From the NCBI GenBank assembly GCA_016271365.2, contig CM057456.1:886224001-886288000 (forward strand): a stretch of 64,000 nt of DNA, read 5' to 3'. Origin of the DNA: Neoceratodus forsteri. Its lineage: Eukaryota > Chordata > Ceratodontiformes > Ceratodontidae. Both the position numbers and the translations under genes were made by a program. The first letter of the stretch is position 1; each line of letters opens with the position of its first letter. This document shows, in pieces, positions 34,020 through 45,929 of the stretch. Below the pieces are notes generated by a model that saw only the letters and a program-made list of their open reading frames with translations, was not told where the DNA came from and made no database searches.

Positions 34020-34430
34020 ACAATACTGAGCATGCTGAGAAGTGAAATTTTAAAATTTAATAACTTTGTAACAGATTAATATTTTTTCACCAAACCTCTG
34101 AGAAGCACCACTGTGGGGCAAGCTCTTTCTACCATGAAAATTTCAGACCAAAATTCCAAACCATTTTGGCACTAGATGATGACAAAAAAAAACACAGCAA
34201 AAACACCACATTTTTTCATTATCTGTATCTCAGAATCTGCACCTGACCAGAATGAAACTTGGCACATCAAGAGATCTGTCCCCTGAGACTGTGCATGCAA
34301 AATATCCTGGAAAACTGTTGAACGGTTGTGAAGTTCTCAAAGTGCAAAATGTGGGGTTTAACACACAAACCCCTGCTCAACCCTAAACTACAGTGGCACT
34401 ACCATGCCACTATAATATGTCTGTGAATTT
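34020..34430 (+). repeat. Unclassified interspersed repeat, copy 1
   Basis: Shares TTAATATTTTTTCAC, TTTCAGACCAAAATTC, GGCACATC.AGAGATCT, GCATGCAAAAT and CTACAGTGGCACTACCATGC with 58440-58880 over about 400 bp at perhaps 65-70% by eye. It directly adjoins the AT-rich array and may be part of the same element. No protein or RNA box recognised. Confidence 0.6.
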
Positions 34431-34789
34431 GTTTAATTACATGCTTTTAATAGCATGTCAATATTTTGATCTATTTTAGAACTGTATATGTGTAATCTGA
34501 TGCTTTGTTCTACACTCTGTGCCTCTTTGAGAAGGGAACAGCATAAATAAAATGGATTAGATTGAATTCAAGGATAGGGCTGGTAGTGAGGCAGGAATTA
34601 AGAAGTGTAAAGGATTGGGCTGTCAGCTCCATGGAGCCAAATCACGAGTCCTTCCCGTTTAAAATTGGTAAAGTAAAACGAAAGTCAAGAATTACTCCTG
34701 CTGCCTTACACAGAAGTAAAGAGTTTATGCTCAGTTTGGGGCTTTTTAAAAATGTATCATGAGACACTGTCTTCAGTTTGGTAGAGAAA
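34431..34789. other. Unassigned sequence with a LINE-like tail
   Basis: GCATAAATAAAATGGATT near 34540 resembles the tail of an L2/CR1-type element, but nothing upstream can be aligned. Confidence 0.3.
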
Positions 34790-36480
34790 GCCTATCAGCA
34801 TACAAGCAAGGTAGTAATGGGCCAGAATAAGATTGATGGTCTATCAGGTCTATTCCCTGGCATTTTATCAAGTATGTCCAGTTACACCTTGCCTCTCTGG
34901 GTACTGACCTGATTTCTGTTTGAATTCCACTACCATGTTTGCTTTTATTGCCAATTTAGGAGCTTCCCCCACATTCCTATTGCCCTTTGTGATAAGTAAT
35001 TCTAGCATTCATTTATACCCTTCCCATTTTTCAATTTGAGTCCATGTTTGTTCTTGTATCAGCAAATAACCTGCTTGCAACTGCTTTCCCTATAACCGTA
35101 GAATATCTTAAACACATCTATCATGTCTTCTAGCCTTCTTGTTTCTAGTTAAAGGTCCCAGCAGCACCAGCTATGCTCATTTTTCATTCCCCCTTATACC
35201 CTTGTTTATCCTAGTTGCTCTATGTGAACCTTTGCCAGTTCTGCTATGCCCTTCCTATGGTGTGTTGCCCAGACTTGCACACAGTGCTCAAAATATGGCT
35301 TGCCAATAGTACTTTGTACAGAGGCAATATCATGTCGGTTGTCTTGTTCTCAGTTCATTGCTACATGTCCCCAGTCATCTGGTTGGATATCAGGACTTAA
35401 CAACATACTGCTCAGATTGCTTTGGCATGTAATCTATAATCAAACTCCAAAATCCCTTGTCTGCTGTTCTACTGGAATCTCCTGCAATTAAGTGTGTACT
35501 GTACTTCCTCTCTTTATTTTTGTTCCTAGACATATTGCTCTGAATTTGTCCATATTATACAGCATCTGCCACATTTCTACCTATTTTCACAGTCTAAGTC
35601 CCTTTGTAACCCACCATATTTCTCACTGTCTTTTATAGTGTAATCAGTGGCGGAAATGTGGAAAAGAGGAGAGTCACCAAGGAGAACAAAGTTCCAGGAG
35701 TGACATTTCAGGTCTGAGACAGTTTCATCAGGAAAATGTAGCAGAGCAGTTCTTGTGTAAAATGTATCCCCTAACCATACCCAACTGGACCTAATAAGAT
35801 ATAAAAATGTAACATATAATGAGGAATCATGTGTCCAAACCCCTGTCAGGTATGTTTGATCCTAAATTATAGATGACGGTTCCCTCAATTAATTTTTCTC
35901 ATTTTCAGCACTGGATGTAATCTTCAAAACTGGTTATCTAGCATTCTGCCCCACCTTCAAAGTCATTCATAAATACACTGAACAGCAGATGTCCCAGCAT
36001 AGATCAATGCACCATAAGTTTGACCTACCTGTTGTGAACCCACATTAGCTTCCTATAGTCCATAGTCAGCCCATGATTTGGTAGGTGTGCCATAATGCAC
36101 TCAGATTATTAAAGTCTCCAAAAGTTTTCCTGCTACTGACATTAGACTACTTGTCTCCAATACCTTCCCTGGTATTGACTTTAGACTACTTTTCTCCAAA
36201 ATCTTCCCTAGTATTGACATTAGACCACTTGCCTGTAGTTTCCCAACTCTCAACTCGTTCACTTGTTAAAAAGAGTAATCCCAGTTGCCTGCCTCCAATC
36301 CCTTGGTACTTTTCCTTTTTGAAATGATTCCTTGAAACTTTCTGCTAGTTGCAATGCCTGTTTGTCAGCACCTTTAGCACCTCTGGATGTAAGCTGTCTG
36401 GCCCTGGTGCTTTACTTACATTTCCTCTGCTTAGGTGTTCTGTCACTAGTTCCTGTGTGATTTCTACATTTTCACTATCT
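34790..36480 (-). mobile_element. Ancient CR1 relic (copy D)
   Basis: Highly diverged CR1 in reverse: the C-terminal region of ORF2 between about 35110 and 35560 (ATCATGTCTTCTAGCCTTCT, GTTGCCCAGACTTGCACACA, TGCTCAAAATATGGCTTGCC). RT relics lie near 35960-36060 and 36380-36420 (CTGTCTGGCCCTGGTGCTTT, the P-G-P-D-S block). About 250 bases near 35640-35890 have no CR1 match and may be an insertion. Much older than the subfamily A copies. Confidence 0.65.
36139..36240. repeat. 39 bp direct repeat (two full units plus a partial) in CR1 copy D
   Basis: GACATTAGACTACTTGTCTC is followed by a variant GACTTTAGACTACTTTTCTC and a third, partial GACATTAGACCACTTG, each separated by CTTCCCTRGTATT. A local tandem duplication inside the old CR1. 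Confidence 0.8.
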
Positions 36481-37299
36481 TCCCAAGTTGTTTATTGAGA
36501 TAATGTCCTTATGTCTGGCATGCTGCCATCTGCCAGTATCAGATGTATTACTCATATTTATCACCAGAAAATGGGAGTCCTTTATAGAGATGCAGGTTTT
36601 GAAATTTTTTTTGTGCGTGTGTGGCTGATACTAAATGTGGGTGATGCACCCAATACTGATGCATCATGCCAGCGTCTTCTAGCTTATTTATAGTGTGCTG
36701 CCAGCTTTGTTCCTGCTTGATGCCATGTCTATGGAGTTAGCCACTCCTGAGAAGCACCAGCAACATCTGTGTGAGCACACCAAACTTGTTTGAACTGATG
36801 CTGCCATCTGCCTTTTCCTGCAATGAACATCAAAGCAAAATAAAATCATTTAAGGGACAGCCAATGCCTATGGTTAAACACTGAAAAACCATATTATTCA
36901 GGCTCAACTCTGTGTATGTTCCATACATTTTCTATAGTTTTGTTTTGCCGCATTCTTTATTACTGAGAACAGCTGAATAAAAACATGATTTTTGTACCTT
37001 ACACTTTATCCACTCCAGTTGCTTTTTCCCTACTTGAAGTAATAATCCTCTGCTTGTAACATCATAGGCTGCTGCTGCTGCTGAGGAAATAACTATGATG
37101 TCACAGACATGGGATTCTAACCTCAGGTGCATAATAAGCAGCAGTAGCAGATGAATTCTAAGGCGACAAATATACCGTTTTATTCAAAGGTGTTCAGTAG
37201 TTAAGGAGTGGGGAAGAGAAATGCAGAACAAAGTGTGAAACATAAGATTAACTATGTCTAGATATATAATAGATAATGTCTAGATAGATAATTGTAGAA
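36481..37299. other. Unassigned sequence
   Basis: Short chance frames only; a (CTG)n-like run occurs near 37070. No element recognised. Confidence 0.35.
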
Positions 37300-37960
37300 A
37301 CACTGCAGCCAAGGCAAACAGGATATTGGGTTGCATAGCCAGGGGAATTACGTCCAGAAGCAGGGAAGTGATCCTCCCATAATGCTTTGATCAGGCCACA
37401 GTTTGAGTATCGTGTACAGTTCTGGAGACCTCATCTGAAGAAGGGCATAGCGCTGCTGGAAAGGGTCCAGAGGAGAGTGACCAGGATGATTCAGGGCATG
37501 GGAGGGGAAGCCTTATGAGGAGAGACTGGAAGATCTTATGCTTTACTCACTGGAGGAGAGGAGGGATAGGGGAGACATGATAGATGTTTTCAAGTATGTA
37601 AAGGGAATAATTAGGAGTGGAACCAGGGAGTTGTTCAGGCCGAAGAAGGGGGGAGTGACCAGGGGCCATGTGTGAAAGTTGGAGGGGAGAAATTACAGGG
37701 GGGAATGTAGGAAGTATTTTTTCACTGAGAGGGTGGTGGAGCCATGGAATGCACTTCCCGGGAGGCTGGTGGAGGAGGGCACAGTTGAGGGCTTCAAGAA
37801 AGGGTGGGATAGGTTCAAGGGGAAACTGAATCTAGAGAAGACACTCTTGGGGGCTGGGGGGGTGGTGAGGCGGGCAGCCATTAGGTTGCTGGCTTTCGAG
37901 CAGACAAGACAGACCATTTGGCCTATTCTGCTGGCTTTTTAGTATGTTAGATATCCCATC
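37300..37960 (+). mobile_element. CR1 LINE subfamily B, copy B1 (3' end)
   Basis: Encodes the C-terminal part of ORF2 with frameshifts: IRPQFEYRVQFWRPHLKKG-like sequence, then YFFTERVVEPWNALPGRLVE (about 37710). It ends in AGACCATTTGGCCTATTCTG and CTTTTTAGTATGTTAGATAT. The ending matches copy B2 (45930) in reverse and differs from subfamily A. Confidence 0.85.
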
Positions 37961-39595
37961 TTTCAATGTTGATTCTAAGGTGTCAGCTGCTTTCAATTTG
38001 CCTGTAATTTCTCCATCCTCTATTAATATTACCCCACTTATTTCCACACTACAAATCACAAAGTAAATCACTGGTTTGATTGCTAATGTAGTAACATTGT
38101 TTTACCCTATTATTTAAAATAATGTAGCATTAGTCTTTGTTGAGACTGCCCTGCCCCCTGCACAGACTGGCTGGGATGTAAACTAGGGGAATAGGAGGAT
38201 TCTTAGTTAAACAATTAAGCACTTAATTTATGTACTAATAAGGCAGAACTAAAATGGGAATGTTAGATTAGTGCACGGATGTGATGATACATATATGTAA
38301 ACAGGTTTCTGGATTCAACAGGCAAATTGCAATAGGTTAATGCCATTTAATCTGTTATACTTATGTATAACACAACATCCGTATTAATGAGGCATGGATT
38401 AAAGAGGTCTGACTGTACTGAGTAAGTGTCCATGTAAATGATTAAACAGTAATCTCAAGTGCAGAAAAATTCACAGAATGAGCTCAATAGAAAATGTCAA
38501 CATGCGTGAGATGCAGTACAGTACAATAACCCAGTTACAGAGTAATTCTTTTTACTATAAATCTTTGTAATGCATCACTTAATGGTTTGTAAGCAATTAG
38601 CTTATCATTTACAAAGCAGGAATAATTAAAGAACAACTAAAAGTACATAAGCAGATAATACATTAGTAATAATCCCCTTAATGGTTGCCTAATGCTGCAC
38701 ATCTTCATTATTGTATGCATAGTTAGCTCATAATTAAGAAAGAGTCAGGCACTTACTGATTTATTAGCTGCATATTTGCAAAAGATTAGCTAATTATGCA
38801 TGTTTTATTTCTCATATTTTAATGATGAACAAATTGCTGACAACCAAGGTAGAACAATCAGATGGCCAAGTGACACAATTACCACTAAAATATTACCAGT
38901 GACCACTATTCAATACATGAATCATTTTACACCTTGCTCAAAACCAATCATAGTAGCTTAGGTTTCCAAAAGCAAACTATAATTTTCTACCCAGCTCAAA
39001 AAGCCAGAGATGTGTATTTCTGTGTATACAGTAGTGGGATTAATTTATACAATTAATGTATTAGCTAGGATATAATAAAGCATTTGACAATGCCAAATGT
39101 TTGCTTGCAGTGTAGGGACAACTCTGAAAAACATAATATCTAGACACAACTTACCGTAGCTTATATTTCACCCTTTTTTGTAACGTTCACCCTTATTTAT
39201 TTATTACTAGGGGCATTTGCAGGGAAACAGAACATCTGCTCTATTTGCTGTGTCTGCTTATCTACTTTTCCAGTCAAAATTCTGTTTATGGCATCCCAAT
39301 CTGTTGCTGAGGACATAATCATGCTATCATAAACAGGGTATTATGATGTCATATGTAGACAAGCAGCCAAAGCTAATAACGTCCAAGGGAAAGTAATCTT
39401 GTTTTTATGTCACTTCTCACAATAGTTAAGAAAAGAAAGGGTAACAATTGCAAAAGTATACTACTGTCTGAATAGTACAGAGGGAAAAAAACACAAAAAT
39501 GTAAAACAGTGGATTGCAGGTTCTGCACACCCTCCCCCCGGGGGCCACAAACAATACTGTCTAAGGAAATCTGAGATATAGTAAATTTGTATCCG
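37961..39595. other. AT-rich unassigned sequence with a possible pogo-like end
   Basis: The largest unannotated block on this side. At 38380-38415 the complement reads CAGTCAGACCTCTTTAATCC followed outward by TA, which resembles a Tigger-type terminus. A weak inverted partner may lie near 38262-38300, but I cannot confirm an element. Otherwise only AT-rich DNA with no gene. Confidence 0.3.
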
Positions 39596-39800
39596 GACCA
39601 GTGGCATGGAGGACTGAGGCACTGGAAACCTCACCCCTTCCACCACACCAGCAACCTGGGCTCAAGAATGGACCAAGGTTGCTTGGGGGCTGGCAGGGGG
39701 AAAGAAGGATACAGTGTCCATTGAAGGATCTCCTCCTTCAGGGTGGGGGGACAGTGTGTACTGCTGCTTGGCTGCCACCTAATGGTGGGTAGGTGGCACA
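39596..39800 (+). mobile_element. Long tRNA-headed SINE (family B), copy 4 (partial)
   Basis: Head CCAGTGGCATGGAGGACTGA with AGGCACTGG, box-B-like CAGCAACCTGGGCTCAAG, and early body AGGATCTCCTCCTTCAGGG matching the other copies. The similarity fades after ~200 bp and there is no A-rich tail, so this copy is 3'-truncated or strongly decayed. Confidence 0.65.
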
Positions 39801-40249
39801 ATAGCAGTCACCAGAATTGAAAATCAAATGTGAGCATCAAAAGCATGCACTGATTTCATGGTCTACATATGCGCCATTGTACGCCACCTTCATGTAATGA
39901 AGTAACAGATGGAAAAGAGCTCCTGTCTCTGAGACAGACAGAAAAAGAAAGCAGCCACAGTTTCTTTGAATCAATTAGGTTATTTTCTAGACTACACTGA
40001 ATGGAATTATTACTTTTTGGACCTGTGTAAGTAACTAGTATTGATTCTATTTTTGGGGTTGACTTTTCTTAGTTTTAACTTTAATTTGCCAGGGAGGAAA
40101 TGTAGCTGGGAGATATTTGCAGTCATTTGTGACTAGACCTGTTACTTAACCTCTGTGAAATAGATGTCTGAAAGGAAAGAAGTAACTCCCTGGAGTGGAG
40201 GGTCAGAGTTGTAGTTGACTGTTTCTGGACAGCATAGGTTTCAGGAGAG
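39801..40249. other. Unassigned spacer
   Basis: Nothing recognised between the partial SINE and CR1 copy A2. Confidence 0.4.
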
Positions 40250-42447
40250 CTGATTTTGACAAAATGGGAGAGTGCCTCAGAAAAGCACTAGCAAACAGGC
40301 AAGAAGGTGGGGTGGAGCAACAATGGGGAAACATCAAAACTGCCATCACAGAGGCAACAAAAGCCTTTGTGTGAAGCAAATAAACAAATCAAAATGAAAG
40401 AAAAAATTAATATGGTTCTCAAATGAAGTGGCGGGGAAGGTAAGGGGGAAAAAAAGATAGCATTCAGGAAGTATAAGGAAACACAGAAGGAGCAGGACAG
40501 AGAACTGTAGCAGTTAAAGCAGAAGGAAGCGGGGAAGGCAGTCAGAACAGCAAAGGCCCAAACCGAGGAAAAGACAGCCAACTCGGTTAAGAAGGGGGAT
40601 AAAACCTTTTATAGGTACATTAGGGAGCAAAGAAAGACTAAGGCAGGGATACTGAGGATTAATAAAGAGGAAGGTGGTTGGGCAGAGAGCGACAGTGAAA
40701 AAGCAGGGATACTGAATGAATACTTCTGCTCAGTATTCACAATGGAAAAGCAGGGGGAGATACCTAATCCAGTCAATAGAAGCACTCTGAATAGGGGGGT
40801 TGATATTAGTTCTTTCACAGAAGAGAGGGTTCTGAAAGAACTCTTAAAACTGAAGGTGCATAAAGCAATGGGGCCTTATGGGATTCACCCCAGAATTCTA
40901 AAAGAACTAAGGGAAGAGCTAGTAACACCACTGACTACCCTTTTTAATAAATCATGGGATGATGGTGTGGTACCCGAGGACTGAAGGAGGGCAGATGTGA
41001 TTCCCCTTCACAAAAATGGGAGCAAGACAGAGGCAGGAAACTACAGACCTGTAAGTTTGACCTCAGTGGTATGGAAAATGATGGAATCACTTCTGAAGGA
41101 AAGAATTGTCAAGTATCTAGAGTCCAGTGGGTCACAGGACCCAAGGCAGCATGGAGTCACAGCAGGAAGATCATGTCAGACAAATCTAATTGATTTCTTT
41201 GACTGGGTGACCAAAGTAGTAGACCAGGGAGGGGCTGTGGACATGGCCTACCTAGACTTTAGCAAGGCATTTGATATAGTCCCACACAAAAGATTAATAA
41301 ACAAATTAGCCAGCCTGGGAGTGGGTCCCAGGGTGGTAGCCTGGGTAAAACACTGGCTGGACAACAGGACACAGAGGGTAATCGTATATGGAGTCCACAG
41401 TGAAGAAAGGGGGGTTACTAGTGGGGTACTGCAGGGTTCAGTACTGGGGCCAGTCCTTTTAATGTCTTTATAAGTGACATTGCAGAGGGACTGGGAAGGG
41501 AAAGTATGTCTCTTTGCAGGTGACACAAAGAGCTGCAACAGGGTTGATATGCAAGGTAGGGTGGAAAGGATGAAAAGGGACTTGGCAAGGTTGGAGGAAT
41601 GGTCAAATGTATGGCAGTTTAGATTCAACGCAAAGAAGTGCAAAATAATGCACCTGGGAAACAAAAACCCCAGGGGAAGAGTACACAATGGGGGGGTGAG
41701 ACACTGACAACAACAAAAATGGAAAGGGACCTGGGGGAAGTCATATCAGATGACCTAAAGGTGGGCCAGTGATGAGAGAAGGCAGTAAGGAGGGCTGGGG
41801 GGATACTGGGATGCATAGGGAGAAGCATCACCAGTAGAAAACAGGAAGTTGTTGGCCCTCTGTACCGACAGTTGATAAGACCACATCTGGAGTACTGTGT
41901 ACAGTTCTAGAGACCCCATCTCCGCAAAGACATAGACAGAGTGGAGGCTGTTCAGAGGAGGGCAACCAAAATGGTGCAGGGTCTGCACCAGAAGACATAT
42001 GAAGAAAGACTAAAATAGCTTAAGATGTATAGCCTCGAGGAAAGGAGGGAGAGGGGGGACATGATAGAAACTTTCAAATACCTCAAGGGAATCAACAAAG
42101 TCCAAGAGGCAGCATCTTTCAGAAAAAGAGATGTGCAAGAACAAGGGGGCACAATTTGAAGATAGAGGAGGGACGGCTCAGAGGTAATGTGACGAAGTAT
42201 TTCTTCACAGAGAGGGTTGTGGATGTATGGAACAGCCTTCCTGAGGAGGTCGTAGAGTCAAAAATAGTGGGGGAATTCAAGAATGCATGGGACAGACATA
42301 AGGCAATTCTAGTGGGGGGTAGGAGGAAGTAGGCTGTTGGTTAACTAGGATCTGCAGCTATTCCATTAAGTAGGAAAATGGGCAGACTAGGTGGGCCAAG
42401 CGGTCCTTATCTGCCATCAAATTCTATGTTTCTGTGTTTCTATGTCT
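40250..42447 (+). mobile_element. CR1 LINE subfamily A, copy A2 (5'-truncated)
   Basis: 2.2 kb sense copy from the end of the endonuclease region to the ATTCTATGTTTCTGTGTTTC octamer-type 3' end. RT sequence lies at 40742-41470 and the C-terminal region at 41880-42330. It corresponds base by base in order to the minus-strand A1 and A3 copies. Confidence 0.9.
40742..42330 (+). pseudogene. CR1 ORF2 relic (RT), copy A2
   Basis: RT blocks: MGPYGIHPRILKEL (family GPDG, here GPYG), NYRPVSLTSVVWKMMESLL, YLDFSKAFDIVPHKRL, SGVLQGSVLGP (family GVPQG) and FAGD (family FADD). Stops at about 40981 and 41472, plus frame changes, break the chain. Changes at GPDG, PQG and the second catalytic Asp motif rule out activity. 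Confidence 0.9.
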
Positions 42448-44199
42448 GCAAGATAATGCTGTGGCCCTGATGGCACAGTACCACCACCACCATCAATAGT
42501 ACCCACTCACACAATGAGGTAAAAAATAGAAGGGGTAAGTCTTGGTGGTGGGGTGACAGGGCTGGGGTTTGACTGCAGAAGGGGGCTGACAGGAAGGGAC
42601 AGGAGGATAAGGTCTAGGCAAAAACAGGACTGCAAAAATATATGAGCTATAAACTGAATTGTTTCTAACTCTCACACTTTTCAAAGTCATTCAACTGGTA
42701 TCGGGGCTCTTTAAAGGGAACATAAATAATATGCAATTTTAATCACCTATTGCTGGGGTTTTCTGTTCATTATTGACATGCTGCTAACATATCTGAAGTT
42801 AGTATATGTGCATTCTGCATGCTGTTCCTAACTCCGTTTAGAACTCTCAAATAGGCACTTCCTGTCTGTAACTAGGTGAAAAATACACACACACAGACAG
42901 ACTGTGAGGCTTAATGTTTATCTTCAAAGCTTAATGATGTCTGCTAGCTGGCTAACTGGCAGAAAACCAGTGTGATTGGTGGGGCTTTTCTCCTTTGAAG
43001 TAGAGGAAGTTCATACCCATCAACCAGATGAACACTGTCATACACCTGCCTTCTCAGGATAGGCTTCTGAGAAGGAAGCCAACTGCACTTCTATATCCAC
43101 TGGTTTGTACAGTATACACCTACACAGCCCCTACACTGCAGTAACAATATGTTCACTTTGCACATGTGCACAAGCAAACATAAAGATAAAGAATATACTA
43201 AATGTGTCCATCAGTTCATCTAAAAGAGTAGTATTAAATTATAATCAGTACTGTTTAATTTAGCTTGCATTACAAACTATATTTTTCCTGTCTCTTTATT
43301 ATTTAGAAACAGTTTGTTGCTATACATAAACCAAGGTAACGCATTCTTAACATCCAGCTGCAAATCTCGTATCAAAGAGGATTTAGCTTTCTTGTATAAT
43401 ATAGCATAAGCTGCATACATAATTACTTTGATCTAAAGCAGCATTACTCAAACGCAGCCACTGGCATACTTTTGGGTGGCCAGAGAGGTCTTCAGAGATC
43501 TAATTAAAACATTAATGTAAAATGCAATTGTATACTTTTTAACAAGCTTGGAAGCCATATTTCAAGAGAACAGACAACAGAGATTAGATTTAAAAGGGAC
43601 TGAAAAAAGAGATTGGCTTTAACTTTGGGAGGGGGGTAGAGTTGAATAATAAAGTGTGACACCAGTATGGCTTTAACTTTGGGGGGGGGGGTAGAGTTGA
43701 ATAATAAAGTGTGACACCAGTAAATTCTGGTACCTAACCAAATTTTTGTGGCCACCAATTTCTTGCATTTAAGAGCCACAGTGTTAAGTTATTTGTAAAC
43801 AAGTGGCAATTTAAATGTAGACAGTTGTAATGGATATAATATTAGACAATGGCAAAGTGCTGTTGCTGTGCTTCTTGTAGTTTTCATGGCAAAATAAAAA
43901 AAAAAAAAAGATTTGGCTGGTGCCAACAAGGCTGAGCTTGCTTAACTGTTTGTTTTTAAACAGGCCTTGCTGTCTCAGCAGTCTCACTGTTAAAATTGTA
44001 GTTACAGTATATGTAGCTCACATCCAATATCAGGTTTACAGAAGTTTTGTATACAATGTCCACAGGAAGAGCTTTGATGCAGCAGCACTGCTTATCAGTA
44101 ATGCTCTCTACACTGTAAATAGTGGTTCAGGTCCACCTAACATCAGGCAATTAGTTTCTTCTCCCCAGCACTAAACTCACTTTTTTTTAGTTTACTTCT
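42448..44199. other. Unassigned sequence with a 54 bp tandem duplication
   Basis: No element is recognised in most of this block. A 54 bp unit beginning GGCTTTAACTTTGGGAGGGG occurs twice, 43615-43668 and 43669-43722, nearly identical, so the duplication is recent. A short CA run lies near 42884. Confidence 0.6.
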
Positions 44200-45020
44200 G
44201 TGATGGTCCACATTGGACACTGGACCCATCAGATAGCTGAGGGGAGAGGAGCAGATGTTTCTTTTACTTTCCCCTCATGGGCCAGGTTGGGGACCAGACC
44301 TGTAAGGTAGTTGGTGGGGGGGCAGGTGTTTTAATTCCAACAGGCTGGGTTAGTTTTTTTTTTTGTTTTTGGTTTTTTAACCAGAAGAGACGCACTAAGC
44401 TGAAAGCTTGTTTACAGGTGTGACCTGGGAGCACTAGGAAGTTAAGTGACTTGCTCAGGGTCACACAGTATGCAAGTGGGGGCTGTGGGATTCAAATCCA
44501 GGTCTACAGGTTTGCAGCTCAGAGCATTAAACCACTGCACTAGACTGCCTCCTCACTCACACACAGGTTTGAAATTTGTCAGGCTGTTGAAGGGAGGGTT
44601 TTTCTGTATTCCCTGATGGGCCAGGTTGGGCCCTGTACTCATAAAGTAGTTGGGGGTGAGAGGTGACAGCTCTTTTTATTCCCTGATTGGCAGGTTGTGC
44701 ACAACAAGACCCATCAAATAGTTAGAGAAGCATTTTTTTTTATTTTGTGGTTGGCTGGGTTGGGCCCTAGATCCATCAGGTAGTTTGGGAGATGGAGCCA
44801 GATTTTTTAATTCACTGATGGGTCATGCACTGGATTTGTCAGGTACTTGGGGGAGGGGGATTTTTTGTTTATACAATCAGATAATCTGGTTGAGCCCTGG
44901 ACTCAAGTAGTTGGGAGAGCAGGAGGAGAACGTTTCTGTGATGGGCCATGTACACTGGACCCATCAGGAAGCTGAGGGAGGAGAACAGTTTTTTTTTTAA
45001 TTCTCTGGCCAGTTTGGTTG
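44200..45020. repeat. Degenerate minisatellite, ~60-75 bp units
   Basis: Variants of TGATGGGCCAGGTTGGGCCC, then ACCCATCAGGTAGTTGGGGG and a T-rich spacer, recur near 44213, 44275, 44337, 44613, 44684, 44748, 44815, 44873 and 44937. Units are well diverged, so the array is old. It is split by a CORE-SINE at 44351-44553. Confidence 0.75.
44351..44553 (-). mobile_element. CORE-SINE (MIR-like), in minisatellite
   Basis: Antisense copy: poly-T and TTTTTTAACCAGAAGAGACG at the left (3' end), then AGTTAAGTGACTTGCTCAGG (CORE), GGGATTCAAATCCAGG (B box) and TTAAACCACTGCACTAG (A box). It interrupts the minisatellite, so it is younger than the array. Confidence 0.85.
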
Positions 45021-45235
45021 GGCAATGGAAATTCTAGCAGTGTGGCAGCAGCCGCCAAGATATGGTGTAGTGTTTGAGCCCTGCACTGCAACCTGAATGG
45101 ATGGACATGGAGAGAGCAGCATTTTACTATCCATGGTCTTAGTTCCACCTGTTCCACCATCTGCTCACCACTTTACTGCTGCTCCTCCTCATCTCTGTTT
45201 GACAGAATACAGGTATATGCTACTAACTTTCATAG
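45021..45235. other. Unassigned spacer
   Basis: Short stretch between the minisatellite and CR1 copy C. Nothing recognised. Confidence 0.4.
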
Positions 45236-45929
45236 TATCATAGTATAGTCATGTGTCAGCAGAAAAGGACCTTCCTGGCCCATCCAGTCTGCCCATCTTC
45301 CCCCTCCCCTACTTGTCACCAGTGCACAAGGAGCCTATCCTCTGTCCTCTAACCAACCCCATATGTCTATCCCACTCTCTCTTGAATCCCTCCACTGTTT
45401 TGACACGTACCATCTCCTCAGGTAATCTGTTTCAGGGTTCAAGCACCCTCTCAGTGAAATAACACCCCCATACATTACCTTTAAATCTTCCTCCTTCCAA
45501 TCTTAAAGTATGACCTCTTGTTTTAACTCCTACTTTCCTTTTAAATAGACTTCCTTCCCTCACTTTATTTATCCCCTTCATGTACCTGAATGTCTCTATC
45601 ATGTCTCCTCTCTCTCTCTCTCTCTCTCTTCTAAAGTCCAGCGGATTCAGATTTCATTCTCTCAATTTTGTCTCGTATGGTTTCCCTTGCATACCCTGCA
45701 CCATCTTTATTGCCCATCTCTGAAGCTTTTCTATTACATCTATGTCCTTTCTTAAATGAGGCCTCCATAACTGTACCATGTACTCTACAGTCTAACTACA
45801 GTCTTATATAATGGCATTAGCACATCCCTCTTCCTATTAGTTATGCCCCTTCCTATGCATGCTATCATTCTATTAGCTTTGCCAACTGCCTTACTACATT
45901 GATCACTTACACTAAGGTTGTTTGATATT
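45236..45929 (-). mobile_element. CR1 LINE subfamily C, 3' fragment
   Basis: CATAGTATCATAGTATAG at the left edge is the tail of a minus-strand CR1. The body gives the ORF2 C-terminus in reverse (RPHLRKDIDVIEKLQR near 45740; a protein line ending in LSVK-type sequence near 45460). Wording and tail differ from subfamilies A and B. Contains a (CT)n run at 45606-45630. Confidence 0.8.
45606..45630. repeat. (CT)n microsatellite
   Basis: About 25 bases of CT repeat within CR1 copy C, expanded from the CTCTCTCC context conserved in other CR1 copies. Confidence 0.9.

Noticed and set aside
35641..35890. Possible hammerhead or Penelope motif near CAGTTTCATCAGGA
   Set aside because: The short CATCAG match lacks a stem II and a GAAA partner at the right distance.
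38262..38417. Possible Tigger MITE with two ends
   Set aside because: Only the right end is convincing; the left partner match is too weak to call an element.
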